The translations under genes and the position numbers were made by a program. Under the pieces are notes generated by a model. It searched no databases, was not told where the DNA came from, and saw only the letters and a program-made list of their open reading frames with translations. From NCBI GenBank assembly GCA_902800815.1, contig CADCGB010000020.1:1-59659 (forward strand): a stretch of DNA of 59,659 nt, in the 5' to 3' direction. The stretch is from Fibrobacter succinogenes (GTDB lineage: Bacteria; Fibrobacterota; Fibrobacteria; Fibrobacterales; Fibrobacteraceae). Below, in pieces: positions 33,836 to 42,967 of the stretch (position 1 is the stretch's first letter; every line of letters begins with the position of its first letter).

Positions 33836-35755
33836 CTACTCAAAATCGTACATGCTGTTGTACGTGTTCTCAAGAACTTCGTCTTCCTTGCTCTTGACTT
33901 CGGCCTGTTTTTCTTCGGGCTTTTTCGCAAGCGACTCGTAATACTGTTCCGAGAGCTTGTTGATATGTTCCAGGCTCTGCGCCACACGCTTGCGCAGGCG
34001 TTCCAGATCCATATCGGAAAGCTTGAGGCGCGTATTCAGCACGCTTGCCGCCTGCTGGCCCCAACGCGTACGGCTATGCTTGTCGCGCAGCACCCTATAA
34101 ACAGCGGCAGCGCTGTCAAGGCGTTCGGGATTCATCTGGAAGTAGATTGCCTTCATGTAGAGCGCCTGTATGCCTGCTTCTGTCTCGGGATACTGATGGT
34201 ACAGGCTATCGAACATATAGAACGCCGTCGCGTATGCGGTATCCACCTGGTCCATCTGGTCCAGCGGCATCTCGGAAGCTATAGTCCAGAGGCTTTCCGC
34301 ACGCATGTACATCTCGCGTGCTTCGTCATCGGGCGTCTTCATCGTCACCTTCATGCCCAGGTTCACCTGCGCCTGCTTCGCGTACTCGGTGTTCGGGAAT
34401 TTCTCGATAACTTCCTTGTAGAGTTCCTCGGCGGTATCCTCGTCACCCTTGAACTCGTCGTAAATGAACGCCCTCGCGTACGATGCACGCAGCACTTTCG
34501 CGGAATCGTCCGTGCTCTCGATAATGTTTGTCAGGCGAGCAATCGCGCTGTCCACTTCCGAAAGCTTGAAGAGGAACAGTTCCGCAATCTGGAATTCCGT
34601 ACCGAAGAAGCGCTCCATGTTCGGGATGGAATCCTTCTTCATGTCATCACTCTGGCCACGCAGCGCAAGCAACCTGCGCAGGGCATCGCGCCTTTCGCGG
34701 CTAATCTTCGCCCATTCCGAAATGCTCCTCGAAACAAAGCTGCTGTCGTAGTAGACAATCGCCTTCTCGTAGTCGAGCGTCTTGTTCTGCTCGTAGTCGC
34801 CCAGGTTGTAGTAACTGCGCGAGGCAGCCGTCGAACGCGGGTATTCCGTATTCACCTTCTGGAAAATCACGAACGCATCCGGGTAGCGGTCGCCCATCAG
34901 GGTAGCCTCGCCAATGCGCACCAGGTATTCCGCCTTCTTGGTTTCGTACTCAGGGTTCCTGTAAAGTTCCTTGTACTCGTCAGCGCCCTTCAGGTATTCC
35001 TTCTTGTTGATGAGGCATTCCGCCGCCTGCTCGCCCGCAGTCTGGCGTTCACGCACGTTCAGGAGCTCGATTTCCTTGGCCTTGTAATGCTCGCGCGACT
35101 TGTCCCAGTTTTCCTTCTTGAAGTAAAGGCCCGCCAGTCGGAAATGCGCCTTACCCTTCATGAAGGGTGTGCCCGCGGTATCGGCAAGCACGGCCTCCAG
35201 GGCCTCGATGGCCTGGTCCGGATGTTCGGACTGTTCGTCCAGCAGCGAAAGCAGGTTCAAGCCCTGGAAATAGTAAGGGTGATTCTTGTCGGCAATGACC
35301 GGCTCGAGAGCAAAACGGCTAATGTTATATTCAAGATTCTTATAAAGGCAGTAGGCACGCTGGTATTCCACGGTACGCATGGAATCGTGGTCGGCAAAGT
35401 AGCGTTCGAACTCGTCGTACTTGACAATCGCCTTAGCCCACTCGCCCTTGTGACGGAAGGATTCGCCGATAAGGAACACCGCCTCGGCGGTACGCTTCTT
35501 GTTCTTGGGGAAGCGTTCGAGCACGCGGGAGCCCTTCTCGATGACCTTGTCGTACTTCATGCGCTCTTCGCTAGAAGGCGTAGAAGATTCCGCATCAGGC
35601 ACGCTGTCGAGACGCGCGGTACGCATCTCGCCCGCCTCGTCGTACAGGCGTTCCGCATTGAACATGTGGTTCAGGTACGCACAGCAGGTGCAGCCCTCGA
35701 ACAGGAAGGCAGCAAATACAAGCAGGGCATACGCCATGTAACGCATACGGAACAT
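33836..35755 (-). CDS. TPR-rich lipoprotein (BamD-like repeats)
   Basis: This 639-residue protein has a lipobox with three close Cys (FEGCTCCAYL). At least eight TPR-like repeats (such as GESFRHKGEWAKAIVKYDEF, LYFKKENWDKSREHYKAK and ATAFYMFDSLYHQYPETEAG) follow. TPR lipoproteins of this type often act in outer-membrane assembly or as scaffolds for polysaccharide secretion. It sits between a second TPR protein gene and rlpA. Function unknown. Confidence 0.8.
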   Translation of the reverse strand: MFRMRYMAYALLVFAAFLFEGCTCCAYLNHMFNAERLYDEAGEMRTARLDSVPDAESSTPSSEERMKYDKVIEKGSRVLERFPKNKKRTAEAVFLIGESFRHKGEWAKAIVKYDEFERYFADHDSMRTVEYQRAYCLYKNLEYNISRFALEPVIADKNHPYYFQGLNLLSLLDEQSEHPDQAIEALEAVLADTAGTPFMKGKAHFRLAGLYFKKENWDKSREHYKAKEIELLNVRERQTAGEQAAECLINKKEYLKGADEYKELYRNPEYETKKAEYLVRIGEATLMGDRYPDAFVIFQKVNTEYPRSTAASRSYYNLGDYEQNKTLDYEKAIVYYDSSFVSRSISEWAKISRERRDALRRLLALRGQSDDMKKDSIPNMERFFGTEFQIAELFLFKLSEVDSAIARLTNIIESTDDSAKVLRASYARAFIYDEFKGDEDTAEELYKEVIEKFPNTEYAKQAQVNLGMKVTMKTPDDEAREMYMRAESLWTIASEMPLDQMDQVDTAYATAFYMFDSLYHQYPETEAGIQALYMKAIYFQMNPERLDSAAAVYRVLRDKHSRTRWGQQAASVLNTRLKLSDMDLERLRKRVAQSLEHINKLSEQYYESLAKKPEEKQAEVKSKEDEVLENTYNSMYDFE

Positions 35756-35793
35756 GGGAATAAAGATACAAAATTAGTTGCTAGTTATTAGAC

Positions 35794-37509
35794 TCAGAAC
35801 TCTTTCAGGTACGGAATGTAGTCGCAGAGCTTGAGTCCCGGCGGGAGCGCAGTCTTGTCGAAACGGACCATGCGGACTTCGGCAGGCTTGCCCACCACGC
35901 GGGCGAGAATCTCGAAGTTGTCCTGCGTTTCCCAGACGGCAGCATCGAGGACGGTGCTATCGCCACAATCGGTTTCGCCGGTGCTGCTCCCGATACCGGA
36001 AATACGCGAGTTCTGCTTCAGGAGGCGCGTGAACACCTCGGGTGCCATGCCCATGTGGTTCGCCTTTGCAGAAGAATCGAACACCACCACGTGCACCTCG
36101 CGGAAATGGTTGAGCGAGTCGAACACGATGGTATAGGTATGCTTGTAGGGCGGTTCGTAGAAGGATTCCTGCCACACGTTGGTACGGATAGGCCTGAAGT
36201 TCCCGATGGCATACTTCTTGAAGAATTCACCCGGAGTAGCGCCATAGCGGACAAGGTAATGCCCGAGCATCGTCGTGAAGTCATGCTCCTTCGTGGGGAG
36301 GTTTGCACCCTTAATGCTATCGAGTGCGCGGTTCAGGTTTGCCGCAAGCCCGTCTGCAGCAGAGACCGGCGCGGGCTTCGTGACATTCGCTTCCTGGATG
36401 CGCAGGCGAATATCCGGATACTCGGGATCTGCCTTGAGGATTTCCTGGAACTGCGTGCGGGCGCGGTCGAATTCACGCCCCTTCAGGTAGGCAAGCCCGA
36501 GCGCCTCGCGCAGCGGGAGGTTCTCGGGGTAGCGATCCACGAGCGGCAACAGGATATCTACCGCCATCTGGGCGCGGTCACGCGGTGTGAGGTTCACCGC
36601 AGAGCCAGTACCCGGCGGGGACTTTTCACCGAGGGTCGCCTGAGCCTCGGATGCCTTGCGGTAATTCGGGTTGAATGCGAGCATGCGCTGGTATATCTTG
36701 TCGGCGGCATCAAAGTGCCCACGGTATTCGGCAAGGTAGCCCTGCAGCAAATGAAGTTCCATGTTCACCGGGAACTGCGTGAGCGCGTATTCCACGAGGG
36801 CAGAGCAACTGTCCAGCAGGCCCTGGTCGTGATAAAGGCGCGCCATAACCTCGTAGGCCCGCGGGTCAGCGCCCGAAGAAAGGCTTATCGCCGTGCGGCC
36901 TTCACCAGACGCCTGCGCCAGCCTGCCTTCCTTGAGCAAGAGCCTTGCAAGCCACAGGCGCGCATCGTAAAGTGCAGGGGCCTTTTCCACTGCGACCTGC
37001 GCGAGCTGCATGGCAAGCGTCGGGTTCGACAGGCGGTAGGCAAGCCTACTCTCGATATAGCGTGCGGCGCCACCGTTCATGAACCTGTTCTGGAGCAAGT
37101 CGGCAAACTGCTTCATGCGGAGGTCTTCGCGGTCGGAGAGCGAGTCCATTTCGAACAAAGTATTAAGTTCTTCCCACTGGACCCGCAGCACGTCCGGGTA
37201 AATCATGATGATGGCTTCAAAAATCTCAATAGCCGCCGGGTAGTTGCCCCCGCGGGAAAGTTCCACCGCGCGTCGCAGTTCGGCCTGCGTCTGTACCGGG
37301 AGCGAAGACAATCCCAGGTCGAGGTCGGGCGTATCGCCACGCACGACCGTGGTACCTGCAGGCAGCCCGAACGGCACGGCCTCGACCGAGACACGCGACG
37401 GGCCAAATTCCTCATATAGCCTGAAGCCGCCCAAAGCAAGGAGGGCTCCACAGCAAACTGCCAGGAACCAGTATGCAGCCTTGCGGGCCGATGCCGACGA
37501 CTTAGACAT
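35794..37509 (-). CDS. Membrane-anchored TPR protein
   Basis: This 571-residue protein has one N-terminal membrane span (AAYWFLAVCCGALLALGGFRL), then TPR repeats such as LSRGGNYPAAIEIFEAIIM, YLAEYRGHFDAADKIYQRML and LGLAYLKGREFDRARTQFQE. A C-terminal domain of about 180 residues carries no motif I know. Its start codon overlaps the sigma-factor stop (TAATG), so the two are translationally coupled. Confidence 0.75.
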   Translation of the reverse strand: MSKSSASARKAAYWFLAVCCGALLALGGFRLYEEFGPSRVSVEAVPFGLPAGTTVVRGDTPDLDLGLSSLPVQTQAELRRAVELSRGGNYPAAIEIFEAIIMIYPDVLRVQWEELNTLFEMDSLSDREDLRMKQFADLLQNRFMNGGAARYIESRLAYRLSNPTLAMQLAQVAVEKAPALYDARLWLARLLLKEGRLAQASGEGRTAISLSSGADPRAYEVMARLYHDQGLLDSCSALVEYALTQFPVNMELHLLQGYLAEYRGHFDAADKIYQRMLAFNPNYRKASEAQATLGEKSPPGTGSAVNLTPRDRAQMAVDILLPLVDRYPENLPLREALGLAYLKGREFDRARTQFQEILKADPEYPDIRLRIQEANVTKPAPVSAADGLAANLNRALDSIKGANLPTKEHDFTTMLGHYLVRYGATPGEFFKKYAIGNFRPIRTNVWQESFYEPPYKHTYTIVFDSLNHFREVHVVVFDSSAKANHMGMAPEVFTRLLKQNSRISGIGSSTGETDCGDSTVLDAAVWETQDNFEILARVVGKPAEVRMVRFDKTALPPGLKLCDYIPYLKEF

Positions 37510-38357
37510 TAAAGCTCCAGGAAGTCAGCGAGTTTTTCTTTGTGTTCCTTGCTCTTCTGCAGACGACGCAAGGTCTTGTTCTTGATCTGGCGGACGCGTT
37601 CGCGCGAGAGGCGCAGGTCCTCACCAATATCCTTGAGGGTCGTATCTTCCACGGTATCGAGCCCGTAGAACATGCGCAAAATTTCTTCTTCACGGCGCGG
37701 GAGCGAAGCGAGCGTTTCCTGAATGAGCTTCTTGCGCTCTTCCTTCTCCATGTCATCGTCCTGGTTGCCGTCGGAGCCGAGCACATCCATGAGCGTACTC
37801 ACCGAGTCGGCACTGCCACCGCCCACATCGTCACCGATAGGCGCGTCGAGCGAGATATCAACAATCTTTTCCATCACCTCGACGATATCCTTCTCGAACG
37901 GGGCGAATTCTTCCATGGAAATGGTCTTGTCGTAGTCACCGCCGTTGAGCATAAGTGCCCTCTTGAAGCGGTTCACCAGTGCAAGTTTGTTGGGTGGAAT
38001 GCGGACCGAGCCCACCTGTTCAAACAGTGCCTTCTGGATAGACTGACGAATCCACCACACGGCATAACTGATGAACTTCACGTCCTTTTCCATATCAAAG
38101 CGCTTGGCCGCCTTGAAAAGGCCGAGGTTGCCTTCGTTGATGAGGTCGAGAAGTGCAAGGCCACGGCCCTGGTACTTACGGGCGACGCTGACCACGAAGC
38201 GCAGGTTACCGCGAATCAGCCGCTGCAACGCGGACTTGCGGATTTCCTCACTCTCATCGGACCTGATAATCGTCAACAAGGCCATCTCCTCCTGCGGGGA
38301 GAGGGTCGGGTAGCGATTCAAGTCGCGAAAGTAAAGCGCTTCGTTAAAATCACTCAT
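37509..38357 (-). CDS. Sigma-70 family RNA polymerase sigma factor (short RpoD-like)
   Basis: This 282-residue protein lacks region 1.1 but has regions 1.2 through 4: NLRFVVSVARKYQGRGLALLDLINEGNLGL and FISYAVWWIRQSI (region 2), EQVGSVRIPPNK (region 3), and LSRERVRQIKNKTLRRL (region 4.2, key run RERVRQIKNK). It resembles either a compact primary sigma or a group 2 factor. It leads a minus-strand run of envelope genes (two TPR proteins, RlpA), coupled by a stop/start overlap. Confidence 0.88.
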   Translation of the reverse strand: MSDFNEALYFRDLNRYPTLSPQEEMALLTIIRSDESEEIRKSALQRLIRGNLRFVVSVARKYQGRGLALLDLINEGNLGLFKAAKRFDMEKDVKFISYAVWWIRQSIQKALFEQVGSVRIPPNKLALVNRFKRALMLNGGDYDKTISMEEFAPFEKDIVEVMEKIVDISLDAPIGDDVGGGSADSVSTLMDVLGSDGNQDDDMEKEERKKLIQETLASLPRREEEILRMFYGLDTVEDTTLKDIGEDLRLSRERVRQIKNKTLRRLQKSKEHKEKLADFLEL

Positions 38358-38412
38358 AAACTTTACACCTATCTAATCATCCAAAACCTTTCGGTCAAAC
38401 AAATATGGCTTT

Positions 38413-38709
38413 TTACGCGTTTTTCGTCAATTCTCTCAATTTATCGTAAGGGTAAATTCCCGAGTTGTGACCATCACTGAAGGTTAGCCCCGCAGCATAG
38501 CGACCGATGGATTGCACCCTCTCTAACTTTATATCGTCAGGAACAGTGGAATCGTCAAGCAATTTTTCGCCGGTATGTTCATCGACACAGAGTGCACAGG
38601 GGCATGCAAGGCGAAGTTCACGTACCGAGCATGCACCGCGCGTACCGTCGTTCCACTCGAACCCGAGCCTACCGTCCCTGGTACGGAAAACTTTCTTGGG
38701 CTGGATCAT
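38413..38709 (-). CDS. DUF971 protein
   Basis: This 98-residue protein matches the DUF971/GBBH-like N-terminal fold: GRLGFEWNDGTRGACSVRELRLACPCALCVDE with a CPCALC motif (key run LRLACPCALC) and YPYDKLRELTK. DUF971 proteins are often encoded beside Fe-S cluster factors. It overlaps the end of mrp by 4 nt (ATGA), a strong sign of coupled function in Fe-S handling. Confidence 0.85.
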   Translation of the reverse strand: MIQPKKVFRTRDGRLGFEWNDGTRGACSVRELRLACPCALCVDEHTGEKLLDDSTVPDDIKLERVQSIGRYAAGLTFSDGHNSGIYPYDKLRELTKNA

Positions 38710-39830
38710 ACTTCCTCCTCCGGCAGTTCCGCGAATTCGTAGTTGAAGTTCTTGAGCACACCGTCACCTTCGGTCTTGAATACCGAGAGCGTGCGCACCA
38801 TGGCATCGGCAGCCTGTAGGAACGCCTTCGCCGACTCAGAGTTCGGGTACCGGAGCACGGCCGGAGTTCCCTCGTCGCCGCAATCGGCAACCGCAGGTTC
38901 AAGAGGTACCTTCGCGATGAGGGGTACGCCCCAGCTTTTCGCGATGCGGTCGCCGCCACCCTGGCGGAAAATGTTGTGGTGCTTGCCGCACTGGTCGCAG
39001 ATGAAGTAACTCATGTTCTCGACGACGCCCACCACGGGTACGCCCACGCTATCGAACATGGCGATTCCCTTGCGGCAGTCGGCGAGAGCCACCTCCTGCG
39101 GGGTCGTCACCACCACGGCACCCGCCATCGGGCAGTTCTGCGTGAGGGTGAGCTGTATATCGCCCGTTCCGGGAGGGAAGTCCACCAGCAGGTAGTCAAG
39201 CTTGCCCCACCGCACGTGGTGGATAAAGTGCTGGATCATCTGCGAGACCATCGGTCCACGCCAGATGGTCGCCTTGTCGCTATCGGCGAACATGCACATG
39301 CTCACGATGCTGATGCCGCCCTTCGCCTCGACAGGCGCAATCGTATTGTCGTCAAAGACCTCGGGAGCACGGTCGATGCCGAACATCAGGCCCATGCTCG
39401 GGCCGTAAATGTCGGCGTCGAGGATACCCACGCGGGCACCCGAGAGGCTGAGCGCCATGGCGAGGTTCGCCGTCACCGTAGACTTGCCGACGCCGCCCTT
39501 TCCGCTCGCTACCGCGACCACGTGTGCGACTTCGTTGATGTAGGACACCTTCGGTGCCTGCGCTGCGGTATTGCCATCGCCCACGCGGCCCTGCGCCGTA
39601 AACGTCACGTTCACCTCGCTTGCGCCAAGGCTTTTCACGATGGTGATGCACTGGTCCTTGAACTTGTCGCGGATGGGGCATGCGGGCGTCGTGAGCCGCA
39701 GGTCGAAACTCACCTTGTCGCCATCAATCTTCAGGTTCTGGACAAAGTTCAGTTCCACGATGTTCTTGTGCAGGTCAGGGTCCTGCACGGCCTGCAAGGC
39801 CTTCAAGATAGTCTGTTCGTTCAATTGCAT
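38706..39830 (-). CDS. mrp: Mrp/ApbC-type P-loop Fe-S cluster carrier
   Basis: This 374-residue protein has an N-terminal MIP18/DUF59 domain (residues 1-90, TPACPIRDKF) and the deviant Walker A VASGKGGVGKST. Later it has YLLVDFPPGTGD and a CDQC pair in the C-terminal region. Mrp/ApbC ATPases carry or load Fe-S clusters. The upstream frame extension was rejected because ATG 39830 begins the conserved domain. It overlaps DUF971 by four bases. Confidence 0.93.
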   Translation of the reverse strand: MQLNEQTILKALQAVQDPDLHKNIVELNFVQNLKIDGDKVSFDLRLTTPACPIRDKFKDQCITIVKSLGASEVNVTFTAQGRVGDGNTAAQAPKVSYINEVAHVVAVASGKGGVGKSTVTANLAMALSLSGARVGILDADIYGPSMGLMFGIDRAPEVFDDNTIAPVEAKGGISIVSMCMFADSDKATIWRGPMVSQMIQHFIHHVRWGKLDYLLVDFPPGTGDIQLTLTQNCPMAGAVVVTTPQEVALADCRKGIAMFDSVGVPVVGVVENMSYFICDQCGKHHNIFRQGGGDRIAKSWGVPLIAKVPLEPAVADCGDEGTPAVLRYPNSESAKAFLQAADAMVRTLSVFKTEGDGVLKNFNYEFAELPEEEV

Positions 39831-39832
39831 AG

Positions 39833-41206
39833 TCACCCCGAGAATTTGGGCATGCGGAGGAGGTGCGTCATGCAGGGGGGCCATTCCTCTTCGTAGTGGC
39901 TCACCAGGATGATGGTCGTCTCCTTCGAAAGCAGTTGCAACAAGTTAAAAATCTTTTCGCGGTACTCGCCCTTGAGACCCTGCGTAGGTTCATCGAGCAG
40001 CAGCACCTCGGGCGGGCGGATTGCAGCACGCGCCATGAGCACCACGCGCTTGTCAATCGGCGAGAGGCTGCGGTAGCGGGCCTCCACGTCTTCGAAGCCC
40101 AGGTAGTTGAGCCATTCCTTCGCCTTCGCGCGCTCTTCCCAGGTGGTATTCTCCGCCTTGCAGAGGTTCGCCGTAAATCCCGTGCACAGGACTTCAGACA
40201 AACTAAGGTCCTCGCGGTACTGGAGGGCAAGTTCCGGGGAGAAGAACCCGAGTTTCGCCTTGTGGTCCCAGATGTTGAGGCCATGGCCCGGGCGTTCCCC
40301 TAACAAAGTAATATCGTTCTTGTAGATTTGCGGGTGGTCTGCGGTAAGCATCCCGAGGAGCGTGCTCTTGCCGGCACCGTTCTCGCCCATCACTGCCCAG
40401 TGTTCGCCCTTGCGCACCGTCCAGTTGAGGTTCTTGAGCACGATTGTGTCACCGAACTGCACGTTCACGTTTTTCAGGTCGAAGAGAACCTTGTCCGAGG
40501 CTTTGCAGGGGCTAAGATCCACAATCTCGTAATCCTTCAACTCGGCCTTCGAGAACTTCGGCTTCGCGACTTCGGCAGGCAACTCGCCCGCATACTGCGT
40601 GAAGGTCTTGTTTGCATACACGAACGCAGGAATTTCCGGCAGCAGTTCGTCTTCACGGGCAAGGCGCACCGCAACGTTCAAGCCCGGGCGCTTGCAGAGT
40701 TCCACTACGCTTGCGGCAAGGTGCCTGCGGTATTCCGGGTCGAGCCCTCCGAACAGGTCGTTGAAATACACCCACTCGGGGCTTTCCATCCACATGCGGG
40801 CAAGCAGCACGCGACGCAGTTCCCCGTTCGAAAGGCTCAGCAACTTGCGGTCCAGAATCTCTTCGGAAAGTTCCGCAATCCTCAAGGCATCTTCCAGCTT
40901 GTCCGGGTCCGTTTCCGGCCATGCCATGTCATCGATATAGCGATCCGTCTGCAAGAAGAACTTTTTCTTCAACAGCAGGTGACGCACCAGCGGGGCTTCC
41001 TCGTCGTGCAAGCTGATAAACCGCTGCTGAAAGAACGGAGCGAGCGCATGCTGGATTTTCCGCTGCATCGCCTCCGACATCGTGGAGACATTCTTCCGCT
41101 GGTTCAAAAAGTGAGTAATGACCCGGTCAAGGTCCTCCCCCTCGGTGCTGAAAATCTGCACCTGCGGATACATCTCAATCAAAGCTTCAAAGCGTTTGAA
41201 TTCCAT
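39833..41206 (-). CDS. Twin ABC ATPase (ModF/PhrA-like), asymmetric ATP sites
   Basis: This 457-residue protein contains two ATP-binding-cassette halves and no membrane spans. The first half lacks any GxxGxGKS/T loop and has a weak Walker B (WVYFNDLFGGLD), but it keeps a signature-like LSNGE. The second half has GENGAGKST and LLLDEPTQGL, but a degenerate signature (LSPIDKR). Only one composite site could be active. Such twin cassettes occur in molybdate-associated ModF/PhrA-like proteins, but no transporter lies near. It begins 96 nt after the CE1 stop and ends 2 nt from mrp. Confidence 0.75.
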   Translation of the reverse strand: MEFKRFEALIEMYPQVQIFSTEGEDLDRVITHFLNQRKNVSTMSEAMQRKIQHALAPFFQQRFISLHDEEAPLVRHLLLKKKFFLQTDRYIDDMAWPETDPDKLEDALRIAELSEEILDRKLLSLSNGELRRVLLARMWMESPEWVYFNDLFGGLDPEYRRHLAASVVELCKRPGLNVAVRLAREDELLPEIPAFVYANKTFTQYAGELPAEVAKPKFSKAELKDYEIVDLSPCKASDKVLFDLKNVNVQFGDTIVLKNLNWTVRKGEHWAVMGENGAGKSTLLGMLTADHPQIYKNDITLLGERPGHGLNIWDHKAKLGFFSPELALQYREDLSLSEVLCTGFTANLCKAENTTWEERAKAKEWLNYLGFEDVEARYRSLSPIDKRVVLMARAAIRPPEVLLLDEPTQGLKGEYREKIFNLLQLLSKETTIILVSHYEEEWPPCMTHLLRMPKFSG

Positions 41207-41244
41207 ATATATAAAGATAGAAAATGAGACAATGGAGAATGCAC

Positions 41245-41278
41245 AAAAAACCTCCCCGGCCGTGAGGCCAGAGAGGTT
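41245..41278 (-). terminator. Intrinsic terminator after the CE1 esterase gene
   Basis: On the minus strand AACCTC...GAGGTT with an inner GGCC pairing is followed by TTTTTT (41245-41250). It lies 25 nt downstream of the esterase stop and ahead of the ABC gene. Confidence 0.82.
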
Positions 41279-41303
41279 ATTGGAGTGTGGATGTGTGAAC
41301 TTT

Positions 41304-42755
41304 CTAGAACTTGCTGAAGAATTCCCATGTGGCCTGCGGAACCCAGGACTTGTTCTGGCCAGGATCCTTGTGGTCCCAGATGTGGCCGCCATTCTGCGTG
41401 CACCAGCGGACCGGGAAGCGTTCTTCAACTGTCGTGTAATCGTAGCAGACGTGCGGACCACTGCCGCCGTATTCCTGGGCCTTTTCATTCTTGGCCTTGC
41501 CGTTTTCGGAGTTGAGTTCCAGGATGATGTCGCGAGCGGCGCGACCCATTTCAGGGCGGCAAAGGTCATCTTGCAGGCCGAGCACGCCCATCCAACCGAT
41601 GCCCATCTTCTTGCGCTGCGGAAGCCAGATGTTGCGTTCGGCAGTTTCGTACACGGCAACAGCGCGGAGCACGTCCTGGTGATTCCAGGAAAGACCGTTA
41701 GAGAACATGGAGCCGTAGCTGAAGCCCGTAGAGAACACGCGGCTAGAGTCAATGCAGAGGTTGCTCTGCAAGTCTGCCAGGAGTTCGTCGAACAGGAGGT
41801 AGTCATCCTGACCCCACGGGGCCTGGTTTCCGTTGCCTTCGGGAGCGACATAGATAGCCGTCTTCTGAGTATCAAGCGGCTTGAGGCCATAGTAGCCTTC
41901 CTGCTGCACACCGCCGGCCCAGCCGCCCATGCAGTGCATGCCGAAGATGAGCTTGTACGGCTTCTTGTTGTCGTAATTGTCGGGTATGTCAATGCGGATA
42001 GTGCGCTTGCCCTTGCTCCACTGGAATTCGTAGCTACCGCTCTTCACGCGGTTCCAAGTCTTGCCGCAACCACGCGTCGGCACCGGATCGTTCTTGAGGC
42101 CCCAACCGTAGGCGTACTGCGACTGCGCGGCCTTCTTCTTGAGCGTGAGCGTGAGGTTGGTATCAAGGTTGTAGAGTTTCACGCTGAGCGTATCAAACCC
42201 TTCCTTTACAACACGCAGGAAGTCAGACTTGTCAATCTTGAGGAGAGCCTTCGCAGGAGTCTTGTCACCGAAGGAGGCATTGAAGCTGCCATCTGCAGTG
42301 AACTTGAAATTCTGCTGGGCGGAACCCACACGGACGCGGGCGAAATACGTACCGTGAGCCTTCACGGACGCCTTCATGTCGACAGAACCCGTACCGTACA
42401 GGGTTTCATTGAGCAGGCGGTTGCCCACCATGTCAAAAATCTGTACCTGGACCGGAGCGCCAGAGCTCTGCGAGTACGAAAGCACGCCGTTATTCACGGA
42501 GAGCGAGCCGACCATACCGGAACCCGACATAGTCAGGGCCTGCGCTTCTTCCTTGTAGAAGGAGAACACGCCATCGGCATCCGTCTTTGTACTGAGTTTA
42601 TTCTGGACAAGGGTAACGTCAGCGTCCTGGACAGCCGCCCCGCTTTCGTCTTTCACCTTGCCAGTAAGGTTAAATGCATTTGCCGCAACGGCAGAAAAAG
42701 CCATGGCGACGCCGAAGGACACACCAGTCCATAGAGTATGTTTCATACCAAACAC
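41304..42755 (-). CDS. Secreted CE1-type carbohydrate esterase with internal FlgD/T9SS-like module
   Basis: This 483-residue secreted protein has a signal peptide, then a carboxypeptidase-regulatory-like beta domain (residues 25-70). Next comes a module like a T9SS/FlgD-type C-terminal domain (APVQVQIFDMVGNRLLNE, residues about 90-145), unusually placed internally. The C-terminal 270 residues resemble the CE1/PHB-depolymerase alpha/beta hydrolase: nucleophile GFSYGSM, candidate Asp in GLQDDLC and His in NGGHIWDH. It should release acetyl or feruloyl groups from xylan or pectin. It is the first gene of the polysaccharide-degradation island. Confidence 0.82.
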   Translation of the reverse strand: MFGMKHTLWTGVSFGVAMAFSAVAANAFNLTGKVKDESGAAVQDADVTLVQNKLSTKTDADGVFSFYKEEAQALTMSGSGMVGSLSVNNGVLSYSQSSGAPVQVQIFDMVGNRLLNETLYGTGSVDMKASVKAHGTYFARVRVGSAQQNFKFTADGSFNASFGDKTPAKALLKIDKSDFLRVVKEGFDTLSVKLYNLDTNLTLTLKKKAAQSQYAYGWGLKNDPVPTRGCGKTWNRVKSGSYEFQWSKGKRTIRIDIPDNYDNKKPYKLIFGMHCMGGWAGGVQQEGYYGLKPLDTQKTAIYVAPEGNGNQAPWGQDDYLLFDELLADLQSNLCIDSSRVFSTGFSYGSMFSNGLSWNHQDVLRAVAVYETAERNIWLPQRKKMGIGWMGVLGLQDDLCRPEMGRAARDIILELNSENGKAKNEKAQEYGGSGPHVCYDYTTVEERFPVRWCTQNGGHIWDHKDPGQNKSWVPQATWEFFSKF

Positions 42756-42829
42756 TCCTTTAGAGTTTCACCTAGTATGAAAACTACCCTATTTCAGGTG
42801 ACATTGCTCACACCGGAATAAACGTTGTA

Positions 42830-42844
42830 TGGACAATAAGTCCA
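42830..42844. promoter_or_regulatory. Candidate operator (TGGACAATAAGTCCA)
   Basis: A dyad TGGAC-AATAA-GTCCA lies 75 nt upstream of the CE1 start codon. It shares TTGTCCA/TGGACAA half-sites with the 48633 and 51943 sites, with a one-base shorter centre. Confidence 0.4.
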
Positions 42845-42899
42845 CGACCAAACGTTTACAAAGCGGCGAAAAACGCATAAAAAAGGCATTTTTGCAAAA

Positions 42900-42934
42900 A
42901 TTACAAACAAAAGAACCGCCCCGGAAGGCGGTTC
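42900..42934 (-). terminator. Intrinsic terminator preceded by a CU-rich motif
   Basis: GAACCGCC (42913-42920) and GGCGGTTC (42927-42934) pair. On minus they are followed by TTTTGTTTGTAATTTTT. Just upstream on minus is TTCTCCTCCTAAC (complement of 42941-42953), identical to that at 9868-9880. It lies 14 nt beyond the pectate-lyase stop. Confidence 0.82.
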
Positions 42935-42967
42935 CCTGGTGTTAGGAGGAGAAGTTATTTTTGAAAC

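Noticed and set aside
41207..41992. N-terminal extension of the ABC ATPase frame
   Set aside because: It is antisense to the CE1 gene and lacks family similarity; MEFKRF at 41206 is the sensible start.
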